64,000 nt of DNA from Salsipaludibacter sp963812245 (GTDB lineage: Bacteria > Actinomycetota > Nitriliruptoria > Nitriliruptorales > Nitriliruptoraceae): contig CAWEUK010000002.1 of NCBI GenBank assembly GCA_963812245.1, positions 372,001 through 436,000 on the forward strand. Direction: 5' to 3'. The stretch's first letter is position 1. Each line of letters begins with the position of its first letter. The translations under genes and the position numbers were made by a program. This document shows, piece by piece, positions 56,437-64,000 of this stretch. A model generated the notes under the pieces. It was not told the origin of the DNA. It saw only the letters and a program-made list of their open reading frames with translations, and ran no database searches.

Positions 56437-58445
56437 TTGGCGGCCTCGTTCGCCCGCGCTGCGGCCTGCTTGCCGAGAAGGATCTGGGTCAGGGCCTGGT
56501 TGTTGCGTTCCGTCTCGACGAAGTACGGCACGCCGGGTGGTCCCTGGTTGACGACGAATCCCAGGCGACTCCAGCTTTCGAGCATGTCCTGCACCGTGTC
56601 GATTCCGCGCTGGTAGGGCACCCGCTGGCCTGCCGGGATGATCGGCTGACCGGCAATCTGGGAGACGACGGCGTCGAGCACCTGGTCCTCGGGATCCAGA
56701 CTGCCGGTCATGACGTGCATCGGGCTCTGCGGCGGCCACCAGTAGACGTAGTACGCGGGAGGGACCTCGATGCCGGTGCCGTCGGCGAACTGGTTGACGG
56801 TGGGATTGGTGATGTTGGGGGTCTGCACCGTGCATTCCTGGAAGTCGGACTGCCACGGGATGGCCATCCGTTTGGTGAGGTCGCCGGGTTCGCAGCCGCC
56901 GCCCTCGGCCTCGTCCGCAGTGGTGCTCAGGCCGTGCCGCCGGTAGTGGGCCTCCAACTCGGCATTGCCGGTGTCCCAGTGGGCCACCTTGAGTCGCGCC
57001 AGTTCGGAATAGATGGGTGCGTTGCGGGTGATCCACGTCGTCTCGATCCCGGGCGAGAACGGCGCTCCCACGCAGTTGCCGATGCTGGCTTCGTCGAGTT
57101 GTGCCGGCAGGTCGCTCGTTGCTGACCCGCCGACGGTGAACCTGCCGGCGGCCCACTGGTTGAGGAAGAAGTACTGGGTCGGCGAAAGTGTCTCGAACTT
57201 GTAGATCGGGCCGTCATTGGTGACCGAGTTGTCACCGGAGTTGAGCGGCAGCAACGGGACACCGGCCTGGGAGAAGAGTTGGTTGGGGCCGTTCTGGACG
57301 AGGGAACCGAACTGCTCGTAGTCCTGGGGCAGCACCGGGACCCGGAACAGGCCGAAGTATCGTTCCCGGTTGGCCCGGTTGGCCTCCGAGGCGTCGGTGA
57401 GGTCGAAGTCGGGGTTCGCGAAGGTGTCGAGGTACGGAACATCCGCAACCCAGCGATAGTCCCTCATCCGCTGGATGATCGGCTGCACCTGGGTGGTGTA
57501 GTCCACCTCGTAGTTGGGGTTGTAGCCGGCGAGCGGGGTGTAGCCCTGATGGTCCGGGAACGCGCTGGCGGTGTCGGCACCGGGAGTGAAGATGTCGGGG
57601 TCGGCATCGAGGAAGCGGATGGCGGTGTCGAGTGCGGTGTCCCAGAGCGTGGTGATGTTGACCAGTTCGGGTGCGTACTTCGGACTGCCCACCATCAGCC
57701 ACGCAGGGTCCGCGTCGATGGTGTCGCCACTGCGAAGATGGATGGTCGCGAGGACGACACCGTCGGCGACGTCGTCCCAGTAGCCACTCGCGCCACGGAA
57801 CGACGTGATGCTGCCGGAGCCCGTGACGTTGCCCAGGCCACCCAGCGCGACCAGGCTGCCGGCGTCGTCCATGCGCAGTTCACCCAGGATGTCGATCTCG
57901 TTGCCGCCCGAGCCTGGCGGTGGAAACGAGCCGGAGGGGTAGTCGTCGGGGATGTCGTAGCGGGAGATGGCGACCACATCGCCCGGGCAGTCGATGCTCC
58001 GCGGCCCGGGATCGATCATCAGCGACTTGCGGTCGTCGCCCTGGACGGCTGGGTTGTTGACGGGGACGTGCTGGTTCACGTAGCTGTTGCCCTCACCGAA
58101 CTCGAGATCACCCAGGAGTTCGGAGAAGGTGAACCAGATCGGCTTCTTGTTGGCGATGTGGACCGTCCAGACGATCTTGTCGATGTCGTCGCCCAGTTCG
58201 GCGGGCCGAGGGCCGGCGTCGGTGTCCTCGAAGACCCGGAACCTGGCAGCCTGCCGCTTGATCCGGCCGACACGGTCCTTGAACTGCTCGACGAACCTGG
58301 CCGCGCCGTCCTCGGTGACCGGGTTGCCGGACGCATCGCAGGCGATGGGCAGGCCGCCGACGGTCTCGGGTGCGAGGTAGAACTCGTCCGGGCTGTTGCC
58401 CAGCCGCGCCACACCGATGGAAGGATGAATTCGGTAATTGGTCAC
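56433..58445 (-). CDS. LodA-like cysteine-tryptophylquinone oxidase
   Basis: A 670-residue protein of the LodA/GoxA family, quinoproteins that oxidise lysine or glycine (or other amines) with O2, releasing H2O2. It shows the family opening NYRIHPSIGVARLGNSPDEFYLAPE, the cofactor Cys458 in SIGNCVGAPFSPGIE, RMAIPWQSDFQEC (Trp531) and a C-terminal YYVYWWPPQSP. The Cys458-to-Trp531 spacing makes Trp531 the likelier partner, but W569/W570 are alternatives. No export signal is visible. The GTG at 58445 follows a GAGGGGGA site. First gene of the eight-gene operon; its substrate is probably an amino acid or amine intermediate. Confidence 0.88.
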   Translation of the reverse strand: MTNYRIHPSIGVARLGNSPDEFYLAPETVGGLPIACDASGNPVTEDGAARFVEQFKDRVGRIKRQAARFRVFEDTDAGPRPAELGDDIDKIVWTVHIANKKPIWFTFSELLGDLEFGEGNSYVNQHVPVNNPAVQGDDRKSLMIDPGPRSIDCPGDVVAISRYDIPDDYPSGSFPPPGSGGNEIDILGELRMDDAGSLVALGGLGNVTGSGSITSFRGASGYWDDVADGVVLATIHLRSGDTIDADPAWLMVGSPKYAPELVNITTLWDTALDTAIRFLDADPDIFTPGADTASAFPDHQGYTPLAGYNPNYEVDYTTQVQPIIQRMRDYRWVADVPYLDTFANPDFDLTDASEANRANRERYFGLFRVPVLPQDYEQFGSLVQNGPNQLFSQAGVPLLPLNSGDNSVTNDGPIYKFETLSPTQYFFLNQWAAGRFTVGGSATSDLPAQLDEASIGNCVGAPFSPGIETTWITRNAPIYSELARLKVAHWDTGNAELEAHYRRHGLSTTADEAEGGGCEPGDLTKRMAIPWQSDFQECTVQTPNITNPTVNQFADGTGIEVPPAYYVYWWPPQSPMHVMTGSLDPEDQVLDAVVSQIAGQPIIPAGQRVPYQRGIDTVQDMLESWSRLGFVVNQGPPGVPYFVETERNNQALTQILLGKQAAARANEAAK

Positions 58446-58475
58446 GTTCGGTTCCCCCTCAGACACCGTCACACG

Positions 58476-58481
58476 AGCATA
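58476..58481 (-). promoter_or_regulatory. -10 candidate for the eight-gene operon
   Basis: On the minus strand TATGCT lies ~30 bases upstream of the LodA-like GTG; ATCCAAT occurs twice just upstream of it. No convincing -35 is seen. The 292-bp gap (58446-58737) to the divergent ATPase gene has no other clear element. Confidence 0.3.
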
Positions 58482-58734
58482 GACATTGGATCCGCCCGAC
58501 CGACCCTGTTCGCGCGATTGGATGCTGTGAGCCAGCAGGCGGGGGGCGCCGGGTCGGATCCACGTCCGCCAGATCGTGGTCGGGGGCAACTGACGGTGGG
58601 CAGCACTGCTCCGATCCGGTGCCGCCAACGGATGAGGCGTTGCCTGGACCTGGTGACCGAAAGGATGGGAAGATTACGACTAGCATCCCTGCTCGCGGCA
58701 CTGCTGACCACCTGGACCCCGACCGACGGCCACC

Positions 58735-60046
58735 GTGATGATGCCGACACCCCGCCAGCACGACGAACCCAGGTGGGAGCCGATCGCGACTGGCGATGCC
58801 GATGGCACCGGCCCGGGAGCCGGTGCCGGTGATGCCTCCGTCCTCGATGATCGCCGCACGCCCGGTGATGATCCGTTCACGCCGGGGTACGGCGTCGTGC
58901 CCCAGGTGTTCGCGGGGCGCCAGGCCGAGTTCGCGGACTTCGAGGGTGTCGTGCTGCGCCGGGTCGCGCAGGGCACCTACGAACCGGCGCGGTTGCTGAC
59001 CGGCGACCGGGGCATGGGCAAGACCGCCCTGCTCAAGCAGTTCGAGGCCGAGGCCCAGGAGGCCGGCCACTGGGTCGCGCGAATCTCGGCGGTCCGTGGT
59101 GACGCCGCGCTGCCCGACCTGGTCGAGGCCGTGGTGGACACCCTGGACGACGTGGGCGTGGCCACCCGGCTGGACCGGGCCGCCAAGCAGGCGCTGAAGC
59201 GCACTGCCGGGATCACCGTCGGGCCAACCGGCGTGGCCGTGGCCGACAAGGCGCCACCACGCAGCGCCGTGGCGCGGTGGCACAAGGACCTCACGGCCGT
59301 GTTGCGAAGTGCCGGTCGCCTGGCCCGCGAGGCCGGGGTCGCCCTGCTGTTGATGGTCGACGAGTCCCAGAACATCGACAAGCAGTCGATGGGAGCCCTG
59401 TTCCACGCCTTCCAGGAGGCCCAGTCGACGACCATCACGGAGCAGCACGAGACCGGCGCCAGACTGCGGCACCACCTCCCGTTGGCGATCTACGTCGCAG
59501 GACTGCCCGGCCTGACTGCCCTGTTGCGAGCGGCCGGCACGACCTTCGGCGAGCGCGCCCGTCACGTCACGCTGCTGCCGCTGACCGACAACGACGTCGC
59601 CGAGGCGTTCTCGGCCTTCGGGGCCACGCGCGGCGTCGCCGTCGACGCAGAGGCAGCGGACGCCTTCGTGGAGGTGGTGGGTGGGTATCCCTACTTCCTC
59701 CACGTCATCGGCTCGCAGGTCTGGGTCGCCGGCGCCGGTCCCGTCATCACGACTGCCGACGTCGAGGCGGGCTGGCAGCGGGCTCGCACCACCATCGAGG
59801 TGTTCCACGAGGAGCGTCTCAAGGACTGCACCGACATCCAGCGGCGCTACCTCGAGGCGGCGGCCGACCTGCGACGAGGCCGAGCGGACTTCGGGCAACA
59901 TCGCGGCCGCCCTCGATGCCACCACCGAGTCGGTCGGCTCGACCCAGCAGGCCCTGATCGAGACCCACGGCCTGTTGCGGCGGTCAGGGCGCGGCAAGGT
60001 GGCCTTCACGCTCCCCGGCATGGACCGCCACCTGCGCGGCGATTGA
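58735..60046 (+). CDS. AAA ATPase with Orc1/Cdc6-like C-terminus, frameshifted
   Basis: A P-loop ATPase of ~436 residues when repaired. Walker A is LTGDRGMGKTALLKQFE, Walker B ALLLMVDESQNIDKQ, and a sensor region is seen in YVAGLPGLTALL. The C-terminal winged helix (SGNIAAALDATTESVGSTQQALIETHGLLRRSGRGKVAFTLPGMDRHLRGD) is in another frame: removing one base near 59872 joins YLEAAADL to DEAERTSGN. The uninterrupted frame otherwise runs to 60117 through junk. Such proteins are common in actinobacteria and of unclear role. GTG 58735 or ATG 58738 starts it; it is divergent from the LodA operon. Confidence 0.8.
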
Positions 60047-60083
60047 CGACCTCGCGCCGCCTGCCACCCCCAGGCCGCCACGG

Positions 60084-60278
60084 TGGGCGTGGATCCGGTG
60101 GTATCTGGTCGGTGTGACGCCCGGTGGTGATTGGGGGCGGCCGAGGTTGGGTGGTGGGCGTGGATCCGGTGGTATCTGGTCGGTGTGACGCCCGGTGGTG
60201 ATGGGGGGCGGCCGAGGTTGGGTGGTGGGCGTGGATCCGGTGGTATCTGGTCGGTTTGACGCCCGGTGGCGATGGCGG
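60084..60278. repeat. 71-bp tandem repeat, about 2.7 copies
   Basis: Units beginning TGGGCGTGGATCCGGTGGTA start at 60084, 60155 and 60226 and are almost identical; the third is cut short near 60278. They fill most of the 331-bp gap between the ATPase gene and the ACT-domain gene. There are no spacers of variable sequence, so this is not a CRISPR. Confidence 0.9.
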
Positions 60279-60377
60279 TTCGGGCTCGGCGGGTGGTGCG
60301 GCACCGACTCGGGTCCGATCGGGCGCCGGGGGCTCTATGATCGCGTTCCCGTCCCTCATTGCGACCAGGACACTGTC

Positions 60378-60899
60378 ATGCAGGAATTCGCCGTGACCGC
60401 CGTCGGTGTCGACCGTCCGGGCATCGTGGCCGCCGTGGCCGAGGTGCTCCACGCTCGCGGTGGCAACGTCGAGGACTCGGCGATGACGATCCTGGGTGGC
60501 CACTTCGCGGTCGTGCTGCTGGTCGAAGCCGATGACGAGGCGGCCGCACTCGAGGACGCGCTGACCGAGGCCACCCGCCACCTGGGGCTGCGCGTGTCGG
60601 TGGCCGAAGCCGGTGTGGGCGCGTCATCGCCCGAGGCGACGCATCTGCTCAGTGTCTACGGCAGCGACCAACCGGGACTGCTGGCACGGGTCACGCGCGC
60701 CCTGTCCGATCTGGATGTCAACATCACCGATCTCGAGACCAGGCTGTTGTCGGGGGATGATCGCCCGGTCTACGCCATGGTGGTGGAACTGGTCGCACCG
60801 GCGGGTCGCAGTGACGACCTCGCCGAGTCGATCCGGGCCGCGTGCGCGGACCTGGGCATCGACCACACCCTGCGCTCCATCGACGCCGAAACCTACTGA
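60378..60899 (+). CDS. Double-ACT-domain protein (GcvR-like)
   Basis: The protein is 173 residues. Two ACT domains, residues ~3-80 (FAVTAVGVDRPGIVAAVAEVLHARGGNVEDSAMTILGGHFAVVLLVEA) and ~90-165 (HLLSVYGSDQPGLLARVTRALSDLDVNITDLETRLL), resemble the glycine-cleavage repressor GcvR and amino-acid sensors. There is no DNA-binding domain, so it would act by binding a partner. AGGA lies 7 bases before the ATG. It is one base upstream of the deformylase GTG, so the two are an operon. Confidence 0.87.
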   Translation: MQEFAVTAVGVDRPGIVAAVAEVLHARGGNVEDSAMTILGGHFAVVLLVEADDEAAALEDALTEATRHLGLRVSVAEAGVGASSPEATHLLSVYGSDQPGLLARVTRALSDLDVNITDLETRLLSGDDRPVYAMVVELVAPAGRSDDLAESIRAACADLGIDHTLRSIDAETY

Positions 60900-60900
60900 C

Positions 60901-61425
60901 GTGGCCGTCCGCGAAGTCCTGCGCTACCCCGAGCGCATCCTCAAGGATGTCAGCGCACCCGTGGGTGAGCTCGACGACGAAGCACGCCAGGTGGCCGTCG
61001 ACCTGGTCGACAGCATGTACGAGTCGCCCGGGTGCGTCGGATTGGCAGCCCCGCAGATCGGCGTGGCGCGACGGGCCTTCGCCCTGGACGTGTCGGTGAT
61101 GCGCAAGCCCCCGCCCGGCAACCATGGCCTGGTCGTCCTGTTCGATCCCGGTGTCCTGGTGACGTCGGGGTCCGAGATCAAGCGCGAAGGCTGCATGTCG
61201 GTGCCCGACTACACCTGCGACATCCGCCGTGCCACCGAGGTGGTCGTCCGCGGCACCGACCCTGACGGCAACGTCCGGGTCGTCGAGGCCCACGGCTTCG
61301 AGGCGCGCGCCTTCCTCCATGAACTCGACCACCTGGACGGGATGCTGATCCTGGACCGCGTCGCCGCCTCCAGTGACGTGTTCCGTCGCAAGCGGTACGC
61401 CGACAAGGGCGCCCACCTGAAGTGA
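60901..61425 (+). CDS. def: Peptide deformylase
   Basis: This 174-residue metalloenzyme removes the N-formyl group from nascent proteins. The three motifs are complete: GCVGLAAPQIG, EGCMSVP (metal Cys) and HELDH (metal His pair and catalytic Glu). The GTG start follows the ACT-protein stop by one base. The ending VFRRKRYADKGAHLK is typical of actinobacterial Def. The formyltransferase in the neighbouring operon is not known to be linked to it. Confidence 0.95.
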   Translation: MAVREVLRYPERILKDVSAPVGELDDEARQVAVDLVDSMYESPGCVGLAAPQIGVARRAFALDVSVMRKPPPGNHGLVVLFDPGVLVTSGSEIKREGCMSVPDYTCDIRRATEVVVRGTDPDGNVRVVEAHGFEARAFLHELDHLDGMLILDRVAASSDVFRRKRYADKGAHLK

Positions 61426-61547
61426 CCAGGAGGCAGCAGGCAGCCAGGCGTCGACGACGTGGCGCGAGCAGGCCCCACCCTGCCCGCCACTAGACTCCCC
61501 GGTCGTGTGAGGTCGAGTGCCCACGGACGAGTCGAAAGGCCCGCTGC

Positions 61548-63701
61548 ATGGAAACCGAGACCCTGATGGTCGTCGTGCGGGTGGTGGCCGGGTTGGCCGT
61601 GATCGGCATCGGGCTCGCCTTCGCCGCGCGCCGTGCCACCTGGCTGTGGCGCCTGACGGGAACCGCCGCTCCGGCGCCCGAGCGCAACATCCGCTCGGCC
61701 CTGCGCGCCAACCTCAACCACGCCATCACCAACATCTTCGGCAACAGGAAGTTGTTGCGCTGGTCGCTGCCCGGGGTCGCACACTTCTGGGTCATGTGGG
61801 CCTTCTTCGTCCTCCAGACCACCCTGATCGAGGCGGCCGGGGAGCTGTTCTTCGGGCCCACCTTCCAGATCCCGCTCCTGAACTCGATCCAGCTCGGCCC
61901 GATCACCGCCTACGACCTGCTCGGGTTCATGCAGGACTCGCTGGCGCTGCTGTCGGTCATCGGGATCCTGATCTTCGCCGGCCTGCGTGTCGCCCAGGAC
62001 CCCGGCCGGGTCGGACGGTCGTCCCGGTTCACCGGGTCCAACCTGCGCCAGGGGTGGTGGGTGCTGGCGGGGGAGTCGCTGGTCATCTGGACCCTGTGGA
62101 CGGCCCACGGCATCCGCTTCGCCGAGGACCACGCCCCGACCCAGGCCGCCTTCGTGTCACGCCAGTTCGGCCGGGCCTTCGAGGGCATGGACACCACCAC
62201 GCTCGAATGGTTCGCGATCGCCAACCTGGTCGTGCACCTGGGCATCGTGCTGTGGTTCCTCGTCTTCACCCTCAACTCCAAGCACCTGCACATCCTCACC
62301 ATCCCGTTCCAGGAACTGACCCGCGATCCCGAACGCGACAAGGCGCTGGGCAAGTTGTCCACGCCCGTCATCGACATGGAGGCCATGGACGAGGACACCG
62401 TGCTGGGTGTCGCCAAGGTCGAACAGTTCACCTTCGACAAGTTCCTCGACTTCATGACCTGCACCGAATGCGGGCGCTGCCAGAGCCAGTGCCCGGCCTG
62501 GAACACCGGCAAGCCGTTGTCGCCCAAGATGCTGATCATGGACCTGCGCGACCACATGTACGCAAAGGGTGACTACCTGCTGGGCAAGGAGTCCGGGGAG
62601 GACGCGGCCGACCTGATCGACCTGCCGTTGGTGTCGTCGACACCGGGTGGCGAAGGGGTCATCGACTTCGACGTGCTGTGGTCGTGCACCACCTGCGGGG
62701 CGTGCGTGGAGGAGTGTCCGGTCGACATCCAGCACGTCGACACGATCATGGACATGCGTCGCTACTCCGCCATGATGGAGTCGAGTTTCCCGCAGGAAGC
62801 CGGTGTCATGCTGCGCAACATCGAAAACGCCGGTGACCCCTGGGGCGTGGGCCAGTCCAAGCGTGAGGAGTGGACCGACAAGTTGGACTTCGACATTCCA
62901 CGGGCACTGCCGGGCACCCCGCTGGACGACGACATCGACCACCTGCTGTGGGTCGGGTGTTCCGGGTCGGTGGACGACCGGTCGAAGAAGATCACCGTCG
63001 ACACCGCCCAGTTGCTCCACGACGCCGGCGTGAACTTCGCGATCCTTGGCAACAACGAGACCTGCACCGGCGACCCGGCGCGCCGCATCGGCATGGAGTA
63101 CGTGTTCCAGATGCTGGCCGAGGCCAACGTCGAGAACCTCAAGTCGATCGGCGCCGACAAGAAGACGATCATCACCCGGTGCGCCCACTGCTTCAACTCG
63201 ATCAAGAACGAGTATCCGGACTTCGACGGCCACTTCGAGGTGGTGCACCACTCCGAACTGCTGTCGCGCCTGGTGGCCGAGGGTCGCCTGGCCGGGACCG
63301 GGGAGCTGGACGCCCGGGTGACCTATCACGACCCGTGCTACCTGGGTCGCCACAACGAGGTCTACGACGCCCCGCGCGAGGTCATCGCAGCCGTGCCGGG
63401 CATCGACGCGGTGGAGATGGATCGGTCGCGGTCCAACGGCTTCTGCTGTGGCGCCGGTGGCGCGCGGATGTACATGGAGGAGGACATCGGCGACCGGGTC
63501 AACGTCGACCGTGTGCAGGAGGTCATCGACACCGATGCCGACATCGTCGCGACCGGGTGTCCCTTCTGCGTGACGATGCTGTCGGACGGCATCGCCGACC
63601 AGGTCCAGAACGGTCACCTCGCGGAGGGCAAGCTCGAGGTCCTCGACATCGCCGAGGTGCTGGCCCGCGGTCGCGCCCTGCCCGTGGTGTCGTCGGACTG
63701 A
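61548..63701 (+). CDS. Membrane-bound iron-sulfur oxidoreductase (FadF/HdrD-like)
   Basis: The protein is 717 residues. The N-terminus has about five to six membrane helices of the nitrate-reductase gamma / HdrE type (LLRWSLPGVAHFWVMWAFFVLQTTLIEAAGELFFG, with potential haem His). Two 4Fe-4S clusters follow (CTECGRCQSQCP and CTTCGACVEECP), then two CCG domains (CAHCFNS and the C-x-n-C-C-G-A-G-G of SNGFCCGAGGARMYMEE). In mycobacteria the homologue FadF/EtfD passes electrons from the electron-transfer flavoprotein to menaquinone during fatty-acid oxidation; this is the likely role. Confidence 0.92.
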   Translation: METETLMVVVRVVAGLAVIGIGLAFAARRATWLWRLTGTAAPAPERNIRSALRANLNHAITNIFGNRKLLRWSLPGVAHFWVMWAFFVLQTTLIEAAGELFFGPTFQIPLLNSIQLGPITAYDLLGFMQDSLALLSVIGILIFAGLRVAQDPGRVGRSSRFTGSNLRQGWWVLAGESLVIWTLWTAHGIRFAEDHAPTQAAFVSRQFGRAFEGMDTTTLEWFAIANLVVHLGIVLWFLVFTLNSKHLHILTIPFQELTRDPERDKALGKLSTPVIDMEAMDEDTVLGVAKVEQFTFDKFLDFMTCTECGRCQSQCPAWNTGKPLSPKMLIMDLRDHMYAKGDYLLGKESGEDAADLIDLPLVSSTPGGEGVIDFDVLWSCTTCGACVEECPVDIQHVDTIMDMRRYSAMMESSFPQEAGVMLRNIENAGDPWGVGQSKREEWTDKLDFDIPRALPGTPLDDDIDHLLWVGCSGSVDDRSKKITVDTAQLLHDAGVNFAILGNNETCTGDPARRIGMEYVFQMLAEANVENLKSIGADKKTIITRCAHCFNSIKNEYPDFDGHFEVVHHSELLSRLVAEGRLAGTGELDARVTYHDPCYLGRHNEVYDAPREVIAAVPGIDAVEMDRSRSNGFCCGAGGARMYMEEDIGDRVNVDRVQEVIDTDADIVATGCPFCVTMLSDGIADQVQNGHLAEGKLEVLDIAEVLARGRALPVVSSD

Positions 63702-63718
63702 CGCGGAGGACCCCGCCC

Positions 63719-64000
63719 ATGCCACTTGATCGAGCAGACGACGACCCGCTGGCCGCGGCCGGGTTGGCCGACGGCACGTCGTGGCAACTGGTCACGTTCG
63801 TCGTGGATGGTGAGGAGGTCGTGCCGGCCGCAGAGGCGCCCGTCACCCTGGCGCGCGACGACGGTGGTGTCCACGGCTCGACCGGGTGCAACCGGTACCG
63901 CGGTGACCTTGCTGCCGCCGCCGGTGCGGAGGTCCTGTTCCCGCCGCTGGCGATGACCCGCAGGATGTGTGTCGACCAGGACATCCAGCGGGTCGAGTCC
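63719..64000 (+). CDS. META-domain protein (3' end outside window)
   Basis: The first 94 codons of a META/HslJ-like protein: GTSWQLVTFVVDGEEVVPAAEAPVTLARDDGGVHGSTGCNRYRGDL and LAMTRRMCVDQD carry the family's conserved GxxGCNxYxG and the downstream M-T-x-x-x-C. Such domains are small beta-barrels linked to envelope stress; no signal peptide is visible. It begins 17 bp after the FadF-like stop. Confidence 0.85.
   Translation, partial: MPLDRADDDPLAAAGLADGTSWQLVTFVVDGEEVVPAAEAPVTLARDDGGVHGSTGCNRYRGDLAAAAGAEVLFPPLAMTRRMCVDQDIQRVES

Noticed and set aside
60084..60278. CRISPR array or integron-type sites in the 71-bp repeat region
   Set aside because: The units are contiguous with no unique spacers, and no cas or integrase gene is near.

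Overview
The window is high-GC DNA (roughly 70 % G+C by eye) with dense coding on both strands and many GTG starts. It carries an LLM-class (F420-type) oxidoreductase, an LPXTG-type surface protein, a TrmB/LuxR-type regulator, a FadF-like iron-sulfur protein and several likely leaderless promoters. Together these point to an actinobacterium (Actinomycetota). I cannot name the genus; a non-streptomycete, deep-branching class is possible. I see no rRNA, tRNA, CRISPR array, phage or insertion sequence.

Layout. 0-6.6 kb: an AraC-type regulator cut by the window edge, a secreted FG-GAP protein, an aldo/keto reductase coupled to an amidohydrolase, and two DNA-alkyl-repair (MGMT) genes flanking a sigma factor. 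6.6-11.6 kb: glycogen breakdown (glgX, glgP, a DUF2505-like gene). 11.7-17.7 kb: a hydrolase/regulator pair, a RimK / AstE-like / RimB-like operon, ilvE and a repeat-rich small protein. 17.9-21.6 kb: a MacB-type ABC exporter operon divergent from a TetR regulator across an 18-bp palindrome. 21.7-26.8 kb: a thiamine operon (thiamine pyrophosphokinase, thiB, thiP, thiQ) headed by a clear TPP riboswitch. 26.9-34.1 kb: malic enzyme, a TrmB/LuxR-like regulator facing a tiny secreted peptide with a thrice-repeated ILDID motif, and an NMT1/THI5-type ABC importer operon led by an unusual IclR-flavin-domain fusion. 34.6-41.8 kb: a giant repetitive cell-wall-anchored protein. 41.9-48.4 kb: assorted metabolic genes.

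48.5-58.4 kb is the most striking part: eight minus-strand genes, every neighbouring pair overlapping by exactly 4 bp (ATGA or GTGA). In transcription order they are a LodA-like quinoprotein amine/amino-acid oxidase, its LodB-like flavoprotein, an aldehyde dehydrogenase, a fold-type III PLP decarboxylase-like enzyme, a formyltransferase, an argininosuccinate-synthase-like ligase, a TylF-like methyltransferase and a PhyH-type dioxygenase. Two of the enzymes carry substitutions at positions that define their families' usual chemistry: the Ser of the citrulline pocket is Pro in the ligase, and the catalytic Cys is Leu in the decarboxylase-like enzyme. I read this as an undescribed small-molecule pathway built on a modified amino acid. 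58.7-64 kb: a frameshifted AAA ATPase gene, a 71-bp tandem repeat, an ACT-domain protein, peptide deformylase, the FadF-like protein and a truncated META-domain gene.

Caution on quality: at least three genes (thiB, the giant surface protein, the AAA ATPase), and probably a fourth (MOSC protein), are each broken by what looks like one extra base. This is more like sequencing or assembly error than four independent gene losses.
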